64,000 nucleotides of DNA from Alicyclobacillus fastidiosus (lineage in GTDB: Bacteria; Bacillota; Bacilli; Alicyclobacillales; Alicyclobacillaceae), in NCBI RefSeq assembly GCF_026651875.1, contig NZ_CP104067.1, positions 1,860,001 through 1,924,000 of the forward strand, given 5' to 3'. Made by a program: the position numbers and the translations under genes. Of the stretch, positions 17,791-25,733 are shown piece by piece. Numbering within the stretch: the stretch's first letter is position 1; every line of letters begins with the position of its first letter. Under the pieces are notes generated by a model. The model saw only the letters and a list, made by a program, of their open reading frames with translations. It was not told where the DNA came from and made no database searches.

Positions 17791-18435
17791 ATGTACTATT
17801 GGATCGTCGTAAATAACCAAACAGGCGAATTTGGCGCTAATACATCATCGCACCCGCAGGACGCAACACTCGCACCGGAAGGGTTCAGCTATGTGGAATT
17901 CTCGGATCCATTGGATGCAACGACGCAAGCGGCTTTCGACAATTCCCAAGCATATCTGTATCAAAATGGTTCATTCGTGGCGAACTCGAACTACCCTCAA
18001 TTGCAATTACAACAGGCAGCAACCAATCAAATTTCTGCCATCGAAGCGGCGTGTCAAGCAGTCGTAAACGGTCAATTCAAATGCAAAGCTACAGGACACA
18101 CGTATGCCTCAAGTGTTGGGGGACAAGTTAACTTCCTAGCCGAGCTACCACGGTTCCAATACGATTCAACTTTAACCACTGTTAGCTATGACACGCTGGA
18201 TGCTGGGTGGGTAGACCACACGCAAACTGATATCCAAAACGCTCTTGTCGAGGGTGGCCGATGGAAAGATGCGCAGTACGCGCAGATGAACACACTCATC
18301 GCACAGGTGACTCAATTGGCAGCGGCGTCCGGTACCACAGTTAAGCAGATTCAGGCGATTGTATTCACAGAGGCAGATTATCAGGGCGTCTCTACAACGA
18401 CGTCTTCCTCGGGTGGAACCACGACGACGTCCTGA
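17791..18435 (+). CDS. Tail fibre-region protein with DUF4376-like domain
   Basis: A 214-aa protein. Residues about 1-65 form a small beta domain (YYWIVVNNQTGEFG). Residues about 75-195 resemble DUF4376, a helical domain that starts with an ISAIEAACQAVVNGQF helix and is common at the end of phage tail operons, probably for fibre assembly. The C-terminus is Ser/Thr-rich. AAGGAGGATGG precedes ATG. Confidence 0.6.
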   Translation: MYYWIVVNNQTGEFGANTSSHPQDATLAPEGFSYVEFSDPLDATTQAAFDNSQAYLYQNGSFVANSNYPQLQLQQAATNQISAIEAACQAVVNGQFKCKATGHTYASSVGGQVNFLAELPRFQYDSTLTTVSYDTLDAGWVDHTQTDIQNALVEGGRWKDAQYAQMNTLIAQVTQLAAASGTTVKQIQAIVFTEADYQGVSTTTSSSGGTTTTS

Positions 18436-18467
18436 CCACCATACGAAACTGCATAGCAAGGGACAAC

Positions 18468-18489
18468 GCGCAGAGATGCGCTATTTTTT
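18468..18489 (+). terminator. Intrinsic terminator after the tail operon
   Basis: GCGCA-GAGA-TGCGC hairpin followed by TATTTTTT. A short stem, but directly after the last fibre gene. Confidence 0.5.
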
Positions 18490-18562
18490 ATGCCTGTACG
18501 TCAATAAAGGTGTCTGTAAATTTTTGTCGAAATTATTCGCGAAACGAGAGGAGGTATAGTTT

Positions 18563-18724
18563 ATGGGGATTTCAGGTGTTTCGTCGGACATGTCACAAAT
18601 TGCGCTGTCATCTGTTGAATCTGCAGCAGGTCAAGTGGACTCGGATATGACAAGTATTGCTTCCGATACGTCTGTAGACTTGAGCTTTATGGGTATTGGC
18701 GGAAATATCGACTTACAAGCTTAA
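18563..18724 (+). CDS. Tiny ORF flanked by two terminators
   Basis: A 53-aa ORF with a very strong site (GAGAGGAGG, 7-8 bases before ATG). The product is Ser/Asp/Met-rich, lacks a membrane span, and is weakly amphipathic (MSQIALSSVESAAGQV). It stands alone between a terminator upstream and one downstream, so it may be made from its own transcript at the junction of tail and lysis genes. No family recognised. The strong site argues that it is real. Confidence 0.55.
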   Translation: MGISGVSSDMSQIALSSVESAAGQVDSDMTSIASDTSVDLSFMGIGGNIDLQA

Positions 18725-18753
18725 TTGTTAGCGTGAATACTCAAGATCAAATG

Positions 18754-18777
18754 AGCACCCTTCGGGGTGCTTTTTTG
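18754..18777 (+). terminator. Intrinsic terminator
   Basis: GCACCC-TTCG-GGGTGC stem with a stable UUCG loop followed by six T. Confidence 0.85.
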
Positions 18778-18800
18778 TTGCTTAGAAACGAGGTGACGCA

Positions 18801-19313
18801 ATGCTACATCGTGGGGATTTGATATTCGTTCGCTCGCGCGTCGGGCGCCCCGTCGAAGACTTAATCGCTGTCGGTGAGTACCTGATTGAACGCGAACAGA
18901 AGCAAAAAATCGCTCATTTGTATTGCCATGTGGCTGTGTACGTCGGCGGCAACACTGTCTACGAAGCCCAGGGTGGCCGCAAATCTGGGCCTGCGAACCT
19001 GGGTGACTACTCAGGTGAGTACGACATCGGACATCTCAAAATTACCGATAATCAGCGGCGCGCATTCCTCAGGGCGCTCTCGAAGGAAAACGGGCTGCCG
19101 TATGACTGGGCCGGTATCTGGTGGCTGATCGTCTACATACTCACCTTTAAGCAGTTTGGCAGACGATACCACGAACGACGACGGCGCTACTGTTCCAAGT
19201 ACGTCGAGTGGGCGTTGGCGCTTGCTGGCGTAGTTGTGGATGGCCTCACACCATCTATGCTGGCGCTGGACGAGCATGTGCAAATAGAGGTGTGCGCGAA
19301 GGGTAGGAGATAG
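18801..19313 (+). CDS. Permuted papain-fold hydrolase, YiiX/NlpC-P60-like
   Basis: A 170-aa protein starting with the RGDLIF motif of NlpC/P60-like enzymes. His43 in LYCHVAVYVGG comes before the candidate nucleophile Cys in RRRYCSKYVEWAL. This His-then-Cys order is that of the permuted papain-fold (YiiX/LRAT-like) group, which cleaves amide or ester bonds in cell wall or lipids. It opens the lysis block. It could help lysis or remodel the wall for infection. The catalytic residues are read by eye. Confidence 0.7.
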   Translation: MLHRGDLIFVRSRVGRPVEDLIAVGEYLIEREQKQKIAHLYCHVAVYVGGNTVYEAQGGRKSGPANLGDYSGEYDIGHLKITDNQRRAFLRALSKENGLPYDWAGIWWLIVYILTFKQFGRRYHERRRRYCSKYVEWALALAGVVVDGLTPSMLALDEHVQIEVCAKGRR

Positions 19314-19316
19314 GGG

Positions 19317-19598
19317 ATGCCAGATGAATCACAGGACGCGAGAATCGCCGTAGCCGTAAATGATATCGACTGGATCAAAGAATCACAACGCACCACAAAT
19401 CGCGGACTTGAGCAATTACAGCAGACGCTTTCCCAGCACATCAAAGAACAGAACGAGCGTTCCGAGAAGTTTGCCACGAAAGATGAGTTGAATGTCGTGA
19501 AAAACGATGTGGACAAGCTCAAGATGAAGGTTTACGTGTTCAGCGGTGTTGTAACCACAATCATCTTCATTGTGCAGTACGGACACAAATTGTTTTAG
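19317..19598 (+). CDS. XhlA-like small membrane lysis protein
   Basis: A 93-aa protein with an N-terminal charged coiled coil (NDIDWIKESQRTTNRGLEQL) and one C-terminal membrane span (VYVFSGVVTTIIFIVQYG), the layout of the haemolysin XhlA family. XhlA proteins work with holins during host lysis. It follows the papain-fold gene by three bases. Confidence 0.7.
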   Translation: MPDESQDARIAVAVNDIDWIKESQRTTNRGLEQLQQTLSQHIKEQNERSEKFATKDELNVVKNDVDKLKMKVYVFSGVVTTIIFIVQYGHKLF

Positions 19599-19622
19599 CA
19601 GTTCACTAAAGGAGTGATGCCA

Positions 19623-20921
19623 TTGCGGGTCTACATTGTCATAGTCGCATCATTGGTTACGGCCTTGCAGATTGCGGGGCCGATTTTTTATGGATGGGCC
19701 AACTGGTGCAACGTTATCCAATACACAAGCGGGTTTCTCGACATCGGTACTTGGTGTGTGGTCGCCCACTTCCTAATCGATTACTACACCAAGCACAAAC
19801 AGCAGTTACAAAGACTTGAGGACCATTGGTTAGAAGGAGGGAAAAGGATGCCGAATAAATTTCCGTCACTCGTTGTCCAGTTAAATGGCAAGCCGTATTC
19901 GGGTGTGTCGGTCGGTGATGTGACCTATGTGATTTGGACACTCGCACGCGATGCTGGCGCGAACCTCACCAAGGTCAAGTACGGCGACGTGGAGATCGAC
20001 GGTCACAAACCAGCACAGGTCGTGGATGGCACAAACACCTACATCGAGTGGAGCACTGTGCCGGAGCTAAAGGCCAACAAGATTGACGGCGGCTTTAACT
20101 TCACGATTGCGGAAAACACAACTCCTATACCCGCTCCGACTCCTGCTCAGCCCACGATTCCAAACTGGCAGGTATATCAAAACTCAGGCAAGCCGTTGCC
20201 GACAACGTACCCTGACCAAACTTCACTGTATCCTCCCATTCAAAATCAGGGTGTTTTGAACATGTGTACCGCAGAGGGCAGCCTTGAAGCGTTCGCTTCT
20301 CTTCGATACCGACAGGGATTCCCGCTCATCTTCTACAACCCGTTGGCCGAATGGTTCGCTTCCCGGCAACTGTATGGCTCTGAAGTGCTCAACAATCCTA
20401 ACGCCATCATCGACGAGAACACAGGCGTCATGGAAGATCAGGCACTCCAGGTGCTGATTGATGACGGCGTCGTGCCGATGTCGGACAACCCGTGGACGGT
20501 GAACGAGGATAACTGGGTGCAGGCGTACCAGGAACAGCCTGATCCGTCATGGTGGCAGAACATCAAACTGCAGTTTAACGAGGTGTATGAAATCCCGTGG
20601 GCAGCCGATGGATCATTCCTCAATGACATCCTCGACGCACTGGCGCAGGAGTTCATCGTTTTACTCTCTGTCAACGTGTACGAGTCGTTCGAGAATCCCG
20701 TGGATGGAGTAGTACAGATGCCTGCGGCGGGTTCCACGTGTCTGGGTAGCCATGAGATTGTGGCGGCTACTGCGAATGGCCAAACCGAACAGATTCTCAT
20801 CAGAAACAGTTGGGGACCGGCGTGGGGCATTCAACTCCCAGAGCAGTACGAGGGATGCGCCTGGGTACCGTTTGACTACATCAAAGAATACACAACGCGC
20901 GTATTTGTCTTGAAACCTTGA
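19623..20921 (+). CDS. Membrane-anchored papain-like (C1) peptidase of the lysis block
   Basis: A long open frame of about 432 aa from a TTG 8 bases after AAAGGAG. The first ~75 residues form a holin-like hydrophobic domain with two spans (VYIVIVASLVTALQIAGPIF; LDIGTWCVVAHFLIDYY). An internal AAGGAGGG and ATG at 19,848 would start a soluble 357-aa form. In that numbering an N-terminal beta domain (1-100) and a Pro-rich linker lead to a papain-type domain: PIQNQG then Cys140 (NMCTAEG), His302 (GSHEIVA), and Asn320 (IRNSWGPAWG). C1 peptidases are rare in phages. Either a fusion, or two overlapping products (holin-like and protease) from one frame. Confidence 0.75.
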   Translation: MRVYIVIVASLVTALQIAGPIFYGWANWCNVIQYTSGFLDIGTWCVVAHFLIDYYTKHKQQLQRLEDHWLEGGKRMPNKFPSLVVQLNGKPYSGVSVGDVTYVIWTLARDAGANLTKVKYGDVEIDGHKPAQVVDGTNTYIEWSTVPELKANKIDGGFNFTIAENTTPIPAPTPAQPTIPNWQVYQNSGKPLPTTYPDQTSLYPPIQNQGVLNMCTAEGSLEAFASLRYRQGFPLIFYNPLAEWFASRQLYGSEVLNNPNAIIDENTGVMEDQALQVLIDDGVVPMSDNPWTVNEDNWVQAYQEQPDPSWWQNIKLQFNEVYEIPWAADGSFLNDILDALAQEFIVLLSVNVYESFENPVDGVVQMPAAGSTCLGSHEIVAATANGQTEQILIRNSWGPAWGIQLPEQYEGCAWVPFDYIKEYTTRVFVLKP

Positions 20922-20937
20922 GGAGGAAATAGGGTCT

Positions 20938-21543
20938 ATGACAACAACCAAGTACGACTTAGACATTCTGACAGCCGCAACCACTCACGGTGTCCATCCA
21001 GACATTCTGTGGGGGCACTTAAATCAAGAGAGTGGCTTCAACGCAAGCGCCAAGGATGTTGACAGCAACGGTAGCGTTGACCGTGGTATCGCGCAGATCA
21101 ACAGCGCTGCCCATCCAGAAATCACCGATGCTGAAGCCTACAACGCGGCGTGGGCAATTAACTGGATGGCGCAAGAGGACGCGGCGTTGCTCGAACAGTA
21201 CGGCGGCAACCTCACCGAGGCGCTGGTCGCGTATAACGCAGGCCACTATGGACCAGACACGGCATGGGATGTGACGTATGCGGAGAAAGTGCTTGCGTTG
21301 TCCAAGCAGTCCACTCTTGTCGGGCTACCGAGTTCCTACAACAGCCCGGGTATGTTGAAGCAGAAATCAACGGGCACCGGTGTCGTCTATGTTCAACAGC
21401 GCCTGAATGCCCATGGCACATCACTCGCAACAGACGGCGACTTCGGCCCACTGACAGAGGCCGCGGTCAAAGCGTTCCAGGCGAAAGCAAAGATTGAAGT
21501 GGACGGCATCGTAGGACCGCAAACCTGGTCCCATTTGAACTAA
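20938..21543 (+). CDS. Endolysin: lytic transglycosylase with peptidoglycan-binding domain
   Basis: A 201-aa endolysin. Residues about 5-125 are a soluble lytic transglycosylase (SLT) domain with catalytic Glu31 in LNQESGF, then RGIAQINSAAHPEI and the ALVAYNAGHYGP motif. Residues about 145-200 are a PG_binding_1 domain (VYVQQRLNAHG, later DGDFGPLTEAAVKAFQ). It cleaves the glycan strands of the wall at the end of the lytic cycle. No signal peptide is seen, so release would need a holin. Confidence 0.88.
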   Translation: MTTTKYDLDILTAATTHGVHPDILWGHLNQESGFNASAKDVDSNGSVDRGIAQINSAAHPEITDAEAYNAAWAINWMAQEDAALLEQYGGNLTEALVAYNAGHYGPDTAWDVTYAEKVLALSKQSTLVGLPSSYNSPGMLKQKSTGTGVVYVQQRLNAHGTSLATDGDFGPLTEAAVKAFQAKAKIEVDGIVGPQTWSHLN

Positions 21544-21565
21544 TACAATTTAAGGAGAGATGTAC

Positions 21566-22114
21566 ATGTTTAACTTGAACGATATCTATACGGCGGCAAT
21601 CGCAATCGGTGGTAGTGGTGTAGTAACAGCGTTGATTCACAAAGCATTTAGCCCAAAGGTGGTTGCCGTCGAGCAGAAGGTCGTCCAAGACGCGGGTACT
21701 TTGAAGCCGTTTCTGGCGGATGGTATCCATGCAGTCGAGGACTTGCTAAAGCTACCGGAATTGGCCGGGGTCAAAGCGAAACTCGACCATGCTGAAGTGG
21801 AGTTGCAGAACACCAAACTTGTTCTACTGGCCGGGCAGGTTCTGCACGCCACCGGGAAACGGTTGGATGCTCTTACATCTAATCAGAAGACAGGGATTGC
21901 ACTCGTGGTAAGCACAGAGGCCGCGAAAGCTGGGCTACCTGTGACGCAGGCCTCTGTATTGGCTGCGCTCAACACCGCAGATAAAGCGGTGGATGCGATT
22001 GGCTCGCTGCCTCTGTTCCAGAGCACAAAAGAGATCGATGCACCTGCACCTGCACAACAGGAGCAAACTTCTCCTGTAAGTGATGGACAGGCTACGGCAA
22101 CCGCTGTATCCTGA
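21566..22114 (+). CDS. Holin-like membrane protein (LL-H type)
   Basis: A 182-aa protein with one N-terminal hydrophobic segment (DIYTAAIAIGGSGVVTALIH), then a long amphipathic helical region and an Ala/Pro/Gln tail. The size, the single span and the place just after an endolysin resemble LL-H-type holins. I use the second ATG, 7 bases after AAGGAGA; the first lies too close. Confidence 0.6.
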   Translation: MFNLNDIYTAAIAIGGSGVVTALIHKAFSPKVVAVEQKVVQDAGTLKPFLADGIHAVEDLLKLPELAGVKAKLDHAEVELQNTKLVLLAGQVLHATGKRLDALTSNQKTGIALVVSTEAAKAGLPVTQASVLAALNTADKAVDAIGSLPLFQSTKEIDAPAPAQQEQTSPVSDGQATATAVS

Positions 22115-22145
22115 CATCGACCTTCGGGTGAACCTTATGCAGATG

Positions 22146-22169
22146 GGGCGGCTTAGGCCGTCCTTTTTT
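22146..22169 (+). terminator. Terminator of the lysis block
   Basis: GGGCGGC-TTAG-GCCGTCC stem (one G-U pair) followed by six T. Confidence 0.85.
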
Positions 22170-22266
22170 GCGTTGGTTTATTCCGCTAGCATTGAAGCCA
22201 AATTGTTGTATAAAAATCCCTAATTGTATACTATCGAATAGTAATTTGATGGTAAGGGTGGAAGGA

Positions 22267-23370
22267 ATGGAAAAACAAACAACCGTTGCAGACTTAATCC
22301 AGTTGAGCGATCTAATGAAACTATCTAAAGATATTCTCAAAAGTATGTGCGATGAGATGAATCTAGATGATAGTGGGAGTGCCGATTATCTTGCTGAGCG
22401 ACTTTGGTCAGCTATGATTAGTGATGAGGCAGTTAAAGGACAAGTTGTTGAATGGTGTATCGATGAGGTATTTGCAGGAAAAACCTCGGTAGTTTGGTTT
22501 CGTTCAACAACAGATGGTATTCAAAATGTACGGAAGTTGATTGTCGAAAATCATCAATTCGATCCTTTTGCGACCGTCTACATGCCTCAGCCCTCTGACA
22601 TTGGGCATGAGCCATATTTGTTCGGCGCGATTGAGGACTTCAATGGGACAGGGAAGGTTTTTCTCCGTTTCATTCATAAGACAGGTACCGTAAAGAATGT
22701 AGTAGGTTCGAGTGTTAATAGGTACCCAAGGACTTCCATAACAAATGTGTTCGTTGATGAAAAGTCGGGGTATTTGGAAGTTCGAGCTGCTCCAGAGGCG
22801 GCGAATTTAGTTGCTAAAAAGATCGCATCAATGCTTCATCAGCAGATTTCGATCGAAGTGGCTTCGGTTGTTGCTCCATTTGGATATAATGTGGAGTCAC
22901 TTGCCGATGCTTTGAAAGGTGAGCTTGTAGATACTGTCAGTAAGCCCGAGGAGTTACTCGAAGACTTCACTTCGGAACACGCTGAGTCTGTGGTTAACAT
23001 TCTAGAGGCATTAGACGGGTATTTTAAAGATGAAGACATCGGTGATCTGGAGCAGGCTTTGAATCAAGCAAAGCTGAAACTGGGCGAAGAAAACGCAGCG
23101 ACACAATTTACTGTGCTGATTCTTAACGGTCTCAGCAAGGTTTCGCTTCGTGCACAAAGTGAATTACGCGGAAAAGTTTTGTATGATTATCTGCGGCCCA
23201 ATTTACAGCACCAAGGTGGGTATGTTCGATTCTCTGTTAACGAGAACGGACTGCTCCAGAAATACACAATTAGAGTTGGCATTTTTTCTAACAGTATATA
23301 CTTTATGGGCAGTGCAAGTGAGCAAGCAATAGCCTTTGTTAGGAACACAATTTTAGGTTTAACTATATAG
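22267..23370 (+). CDS. Unknown protein A of a two-gene prophage cassette
   Basis: A 367-aa protein I do not recognise. Residues 17-48 resemble a small SAP-like helix-extension-helix (LSKDILKSMCDEMN). The middle mixes strands and helices (ITNVFVDEKSGYLEVRA at about 158-176) and the end has a beta-rich segment with YTIRVGIFSNSIYFMG. No signal peptide or membrane span. Codon use and base composition are clearly more AT-rich than the phage structural genes, a sign of separate origin. It sits behind a terminator and 16 bases before gene B, so the pair forms its own unit, like a moron. Confidence 0.65.
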   Translation: MEKQTTVADLIQLSDLMKLSKDILKSMCDEMNLDDSGSADYLAERLWSAMISDEAVKGQVVEWCIDEVFAGKTSVVWFRSTTDGIQNVRKLIVENHQFDPFATVYMPQPSDIGHEPYLFGAIEDFNGTGKVFLRFIHKTGTVKNVVGSSVNRYPRTSITNVFVDEKSGYLEVRAAPEAANLVAKKIASMLHQQISIEVASVVAPFGYNVESLADALKGELVDTVSKPEELLEDFTSEHAESVVNILEALDGYFKDEDIGDLEQALNQAKLKLGEENAATQFTVLILNGLSKVSLRAQSELRGKVLYDYLRPNLQHQGGYVRFSVNENGLLQKYTIRVGIFSNSIYFMGSASEQAIAFVRNTILGLTI

Positions 23371-23386
23371 TAGGAGATGCGATGAA

Positions 23387-24235
23387 ATGGGTTTTGAAAC
23401 GAGAGTATTAGTGGACCAGTGCATAAATGATATGTGCCTACAAGCCCCTCGTTCTCGATTTTACCCAACTGCTATACAAAAGCGCGTGCAACTTCCGCTC
23501 GAAGATGTTTTTGTGCGACTCGTCACATTATCACAGGAGAATGTATTAGTACTTCGATGGGAACTACGGTGCCCATGCTACGATTGCGTCGAGACAGTTG
23601 AAACGTTTGATAAAATCCCCGACACCCTTGGATATGACACAGAATGTGCATTTGGGCACGAATTCAAGGTGGATTTCAACGTGATTTTTCCTGTATTAAG
23701 GATTAATCCAGATTATCAAAAATACATGGCGTCGCAATTAAAAAAAAACAAAACAGATAAGGCTCCAAAACCAACAGTGACCACTGTCGGTAAAGATGTT
23801 TCTCTTGAGGAGTTGCTACAAATCCCTGCTGTCGCGAAAGTTTTAGTTCCATTTCTAAGCCCTGGAATTCAAACTCAATATATTGTTCAAGGAGATATGA
23901 CTATGAATAACAATAACCGGACGATTTCTGGATCGTTTAACGGGAATGGTTTTCAAGGTAATATTAACCAGGGTGATAACGTCACTCAGATTGGTACCTG
24001 GGGCGCAGAACAACAGTCACAGTTTGATGAACTGTTAGCTGCCATCACCAATCACAAGGATCTTAAACAGGATGAGAAGGAAGAGGCTATAGATACTCTT
24101 AATCATTTAAAAGAAAGTAAGGCAAAGGGAACCCTAAAAGAAGCTAAATTAAAGGCAATGTGGGAGTTGCTACCTGCTGTGGTCAAAGGTTTGACAGTGG
24201 CTGGGGAAGTATTTGCCACCCTTCATGGTGCTTAA
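23387..24235 (+). CDS. Unknown protein B: zinc-ribbon N-terminus, Asn-rich linker, helical C-terminus
   Basis: A 282-aa protein. Residues 62-91 hold a probable metal site (C62-P-C64-x2-C67, then C87 and H91). Around residues 180-205 comes an Asn/Gly/Gln-rich stretch with an alternating pattern (NNNNRTISGSFNGNGF). A charged helical region follows, ending in a hydrophobic helix (WELLPAVVKGLTVAGEVFA). A similar Asn/Gly strand-loop stretch before a helical C-terminus is familiar from bacterial effector-type proteins, but this resemblance is an impression, not a family match. The start has TAGGAGA upstream. A strong terminator follows. Confidence 0.65.
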   Translation: MGFETRVLVDQCINDMCLQAPRSRFYPTAIQKRVQLPLEDVFVRLVTLSQENVLVLRWELRCPCYDCVETVETFDKIPDTLGYDTECAFGHEFKVDFNVIFPVLRINPDYQKYMASQLKKNKTDKAPKPTVTTVGKDVSLEELLQIPAVAKVLVPFLSPGIQTQYIVQGDMTMNNNNRTISGSFNGNGFQGNINQGDNVTQIGTWGAEQQSQFDELLAAITNHKDLKQDEKEEAIDTLNHLKESKAKGTLKEAKLKAMWELLPAVVKGLTVAGEVFATLHGA

Positions 24236-24241
24236 TGAGTG

Positions 24242-24274
24242 GGCCCGCATATATTGCGGGCCTCTTTATTTCTT
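24242..24274 (+). terminator. Terminator of the two-gene cassette
   Basis: GGCCCGCA and TGCGGGCC arms (8 bp) around TATAT, then TCTTTATTTCTT. Confidence 0.85.
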
Positions 24275-24285
24275 CCTCAAAGTAT

Positions 24286-24336
24286 ACCTCACCAACGCCC
24301 CATCCTTCATCTCCATCCATACGTATTACAGGGCCC
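24286..24336 (-). repeat. Fragment 1 of a decayed small-gene family
   Basis: Read on the minus strand it encodes VWMEMKDGALVRYTLRK, matching the C-terminal part of the pseudogenes near 24,900 and 25,800 (VWMKTKDGALARHK). No start or upstream part is left here. Confidence 0.6.
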
Positions 24337-24504
24337 GAATAACGTCCCCTCATTCTGGGTTTTTATATCCAATTTTTTATTTCGGTGGATTGAAATCGTT
24401 TACAAATTGAATAGTTTGTGTCCGACAAAAAACGATAAAATTCGACAGTATTCATGTGATATTGTAATTCGGGTGTTGGATTATGGCGACAAGGAGACAT
24501 TATC

Positions 24505-24657
24505 GTGGAAGCGATCGTGAACAGAATCGAGGAATTACGATTTGCAATGATAAGCATGGCTACAGAAAAAGGAAGCCTATGCGATCCAGAAGTAGTTGCT
24601 ATCAGTCAGGAGTTGGACAAGTGGATCGTCCGCGCTCAACAGTGGGTATTGCATTAA
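24505..24657 (+). CDS. Spo0E-like aspartyl phosphatase (small)
   Basis: A 50-aa ORF starting at GTG with AAGGAGAC 6 bases upstream. The sequence follows the Spo0E pattern: an N-terminal helix IEELRFAMISMA, a turn with KGSLCDPEV, and the signature SQELD (Ser34-Gln35-x-Leu37-Asp38) in the second helix. Spo0E-type proteins remove phosphate from Spo0A~P and so delay sporulation. It stands alone in the AT-rich cargo zone. If part of the prophage it would let the phage influence the host's decision to sporulate. Confidence 0.75.
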   Translation: MEAIVNRIEELRFAMISMATEKGSLCDPEVVAISQELDKWIVRAQQWVLH

Positions 24658-24897
24658 TCTCCGTCGGTTTATTACAGACCCCAAGGGGTACGTCAGTCCC
24701 GTCTGGAAATCGTCTGAACCCCGTTCGAAACACCTTGGAAGAGTCATCGATTTTATGGGCATAACCACAGTGAAGACAAAACATCAGGCTCAAGTTCAAT
24801 CACTCCTCTGATATAATTCATTCTCTTGTTGATACTAATTACCTTCATTTAATTTTGTAATATTTATATTATAACTTGTTGAGTTACATTTTTGAGG
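24658..24897. other. AT-rich intergenic stretch
   Basis: No convincing gene. Contains only short ORFs without ribosome binding sites and an A/T-rich tract (about 24,830-24,890) that could hold a promoter; none is clear. Confidence 0.4.
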
Positions 24898-25075
24898 CCA
24901 ACACACCATCCTTCATCTCCATTTAACGCCATCCGGTTCCAGTTCCGCGACCTTCATCTCGTGTTTAACATTTGTGGGTTGCTTCCTGATCCGTACCAGC
25001 TTCGATAAATGTATATGTTGGATACCGATGTGTAGATGCATCGCGAACCGTAGCATAAAAACTGTACTGCGTCAT
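24898..25075 (-). pseudogene. Frameshifted small gene, copy 2 of the decayed family
   Basis: On the minus strand an ATG with an excellent GGAGG site opens MTQYSFYATVRDASTHRY and stops after 36 codons. Directly beyond, in the +1 frame, the family segment KHEMKVAELEPDGV follows, then breaks off where the third copy has VWMKTKDGALARHK. The ribosome binding site and N-terminus are intact, so a short peptide could still be made. Function unknown. Confidence 0.55.
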
Positions 25076-25212
25076 TGTATTTCCTCCACACAAGGGATTT
25101 TTGTTTGATAACCATCCAGAGGAGTGCATTTGTTTCTCAATATTCACGTTAAGTACATTTTGTCTTTGCATAACGGGAATCATGTTGGAAAATTGGCTTA
25201 GGGGGCTGTTTT

Positions 25213-25638
25213 ATGGCGCTAATTCTTTATGATCCGTTTAACATTTTTAGACGCGATTTTGGTTCGTTCCCTCGTGTATTTGATGAGTGGTTTGATGAAC
25301 ATGCAGTCTCACGGGTGAGAGTAGACGTCAGAGAAACCCAAAGTGAAGTGATTGTGACAGCAGAAATTCCCGGTTTAGAAAAGAAGGAAGACGTTAACAT
25401 CACTGTCCACGACAACCACTTGCATTTAAGTGGGAAAATTGAACGAACGACTGAAATTAAAGACGAAAACATTCACCGTTCAGAACGCTTCTACGGACAA
25501 TTTTCCAGGGCGGTACCCTTACCAGCCAACGTAGATGAGACCGGAGCGAAGGCGTCCTATAGAAATGGAATATTAGAAGTGAGGCTGCGAAAGTCGAATA
25601 GCGAACATCATCGTCAAATCGACGTTGATTTTCAATGA
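25213..25638 (+). CDS. Small heat shock protein, Hsp20/alpha-crystallin
   Basis: A 141-aa Hsp20. The alpha-crystallin domain spans about residues 34-135, with VRVDVRETQSEVIVTAEIPG, the loop ERTTEIKDENIHRSERFYG, and ASYRNGILEVRLRK. These ATP-independent chaperones bind unfolding proteins under heat or acid stress. Single gene with AGGGGGCT upstream and its own terminator. It lies in the cargo zone, so it could be phage-borne or an old host gene. Confidence 0.92.
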   Translation: MALILYDPFNIFRRDFGSFPRVFDEWFDEHAVSRVRVDVRETQSEVIVTAEIPGLEKKEDVNITVHDNHLHLSGKIERTTEIKDENIHRSERFYGQFSRAVPLPANVDETGAKASYRNGILEVRLRKSNSEHHRQIDVDFQ

Positions 25639-25664
25639 AGGGTCGTTAATACGTACAGAGCGTC

Positions 25665-25706
25665 AAAAATCACACCGCTTCTTGTTTGAGATACGGTGTG
25701 ATTTTT
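25665..25706 (+). terminator. Terminator after hsp20
   Basis: AAAAATCACACC and GGTGTGATTTTT are a perfect 12-bp inverted repeat with flanking A/T runs; it can work in both directions and also ends the minus-strand pseudogene region. Confidence 0.85.
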
Positions 25707-25733
25707 GATTCGATGCAGAGTGGCAAGATTAAC

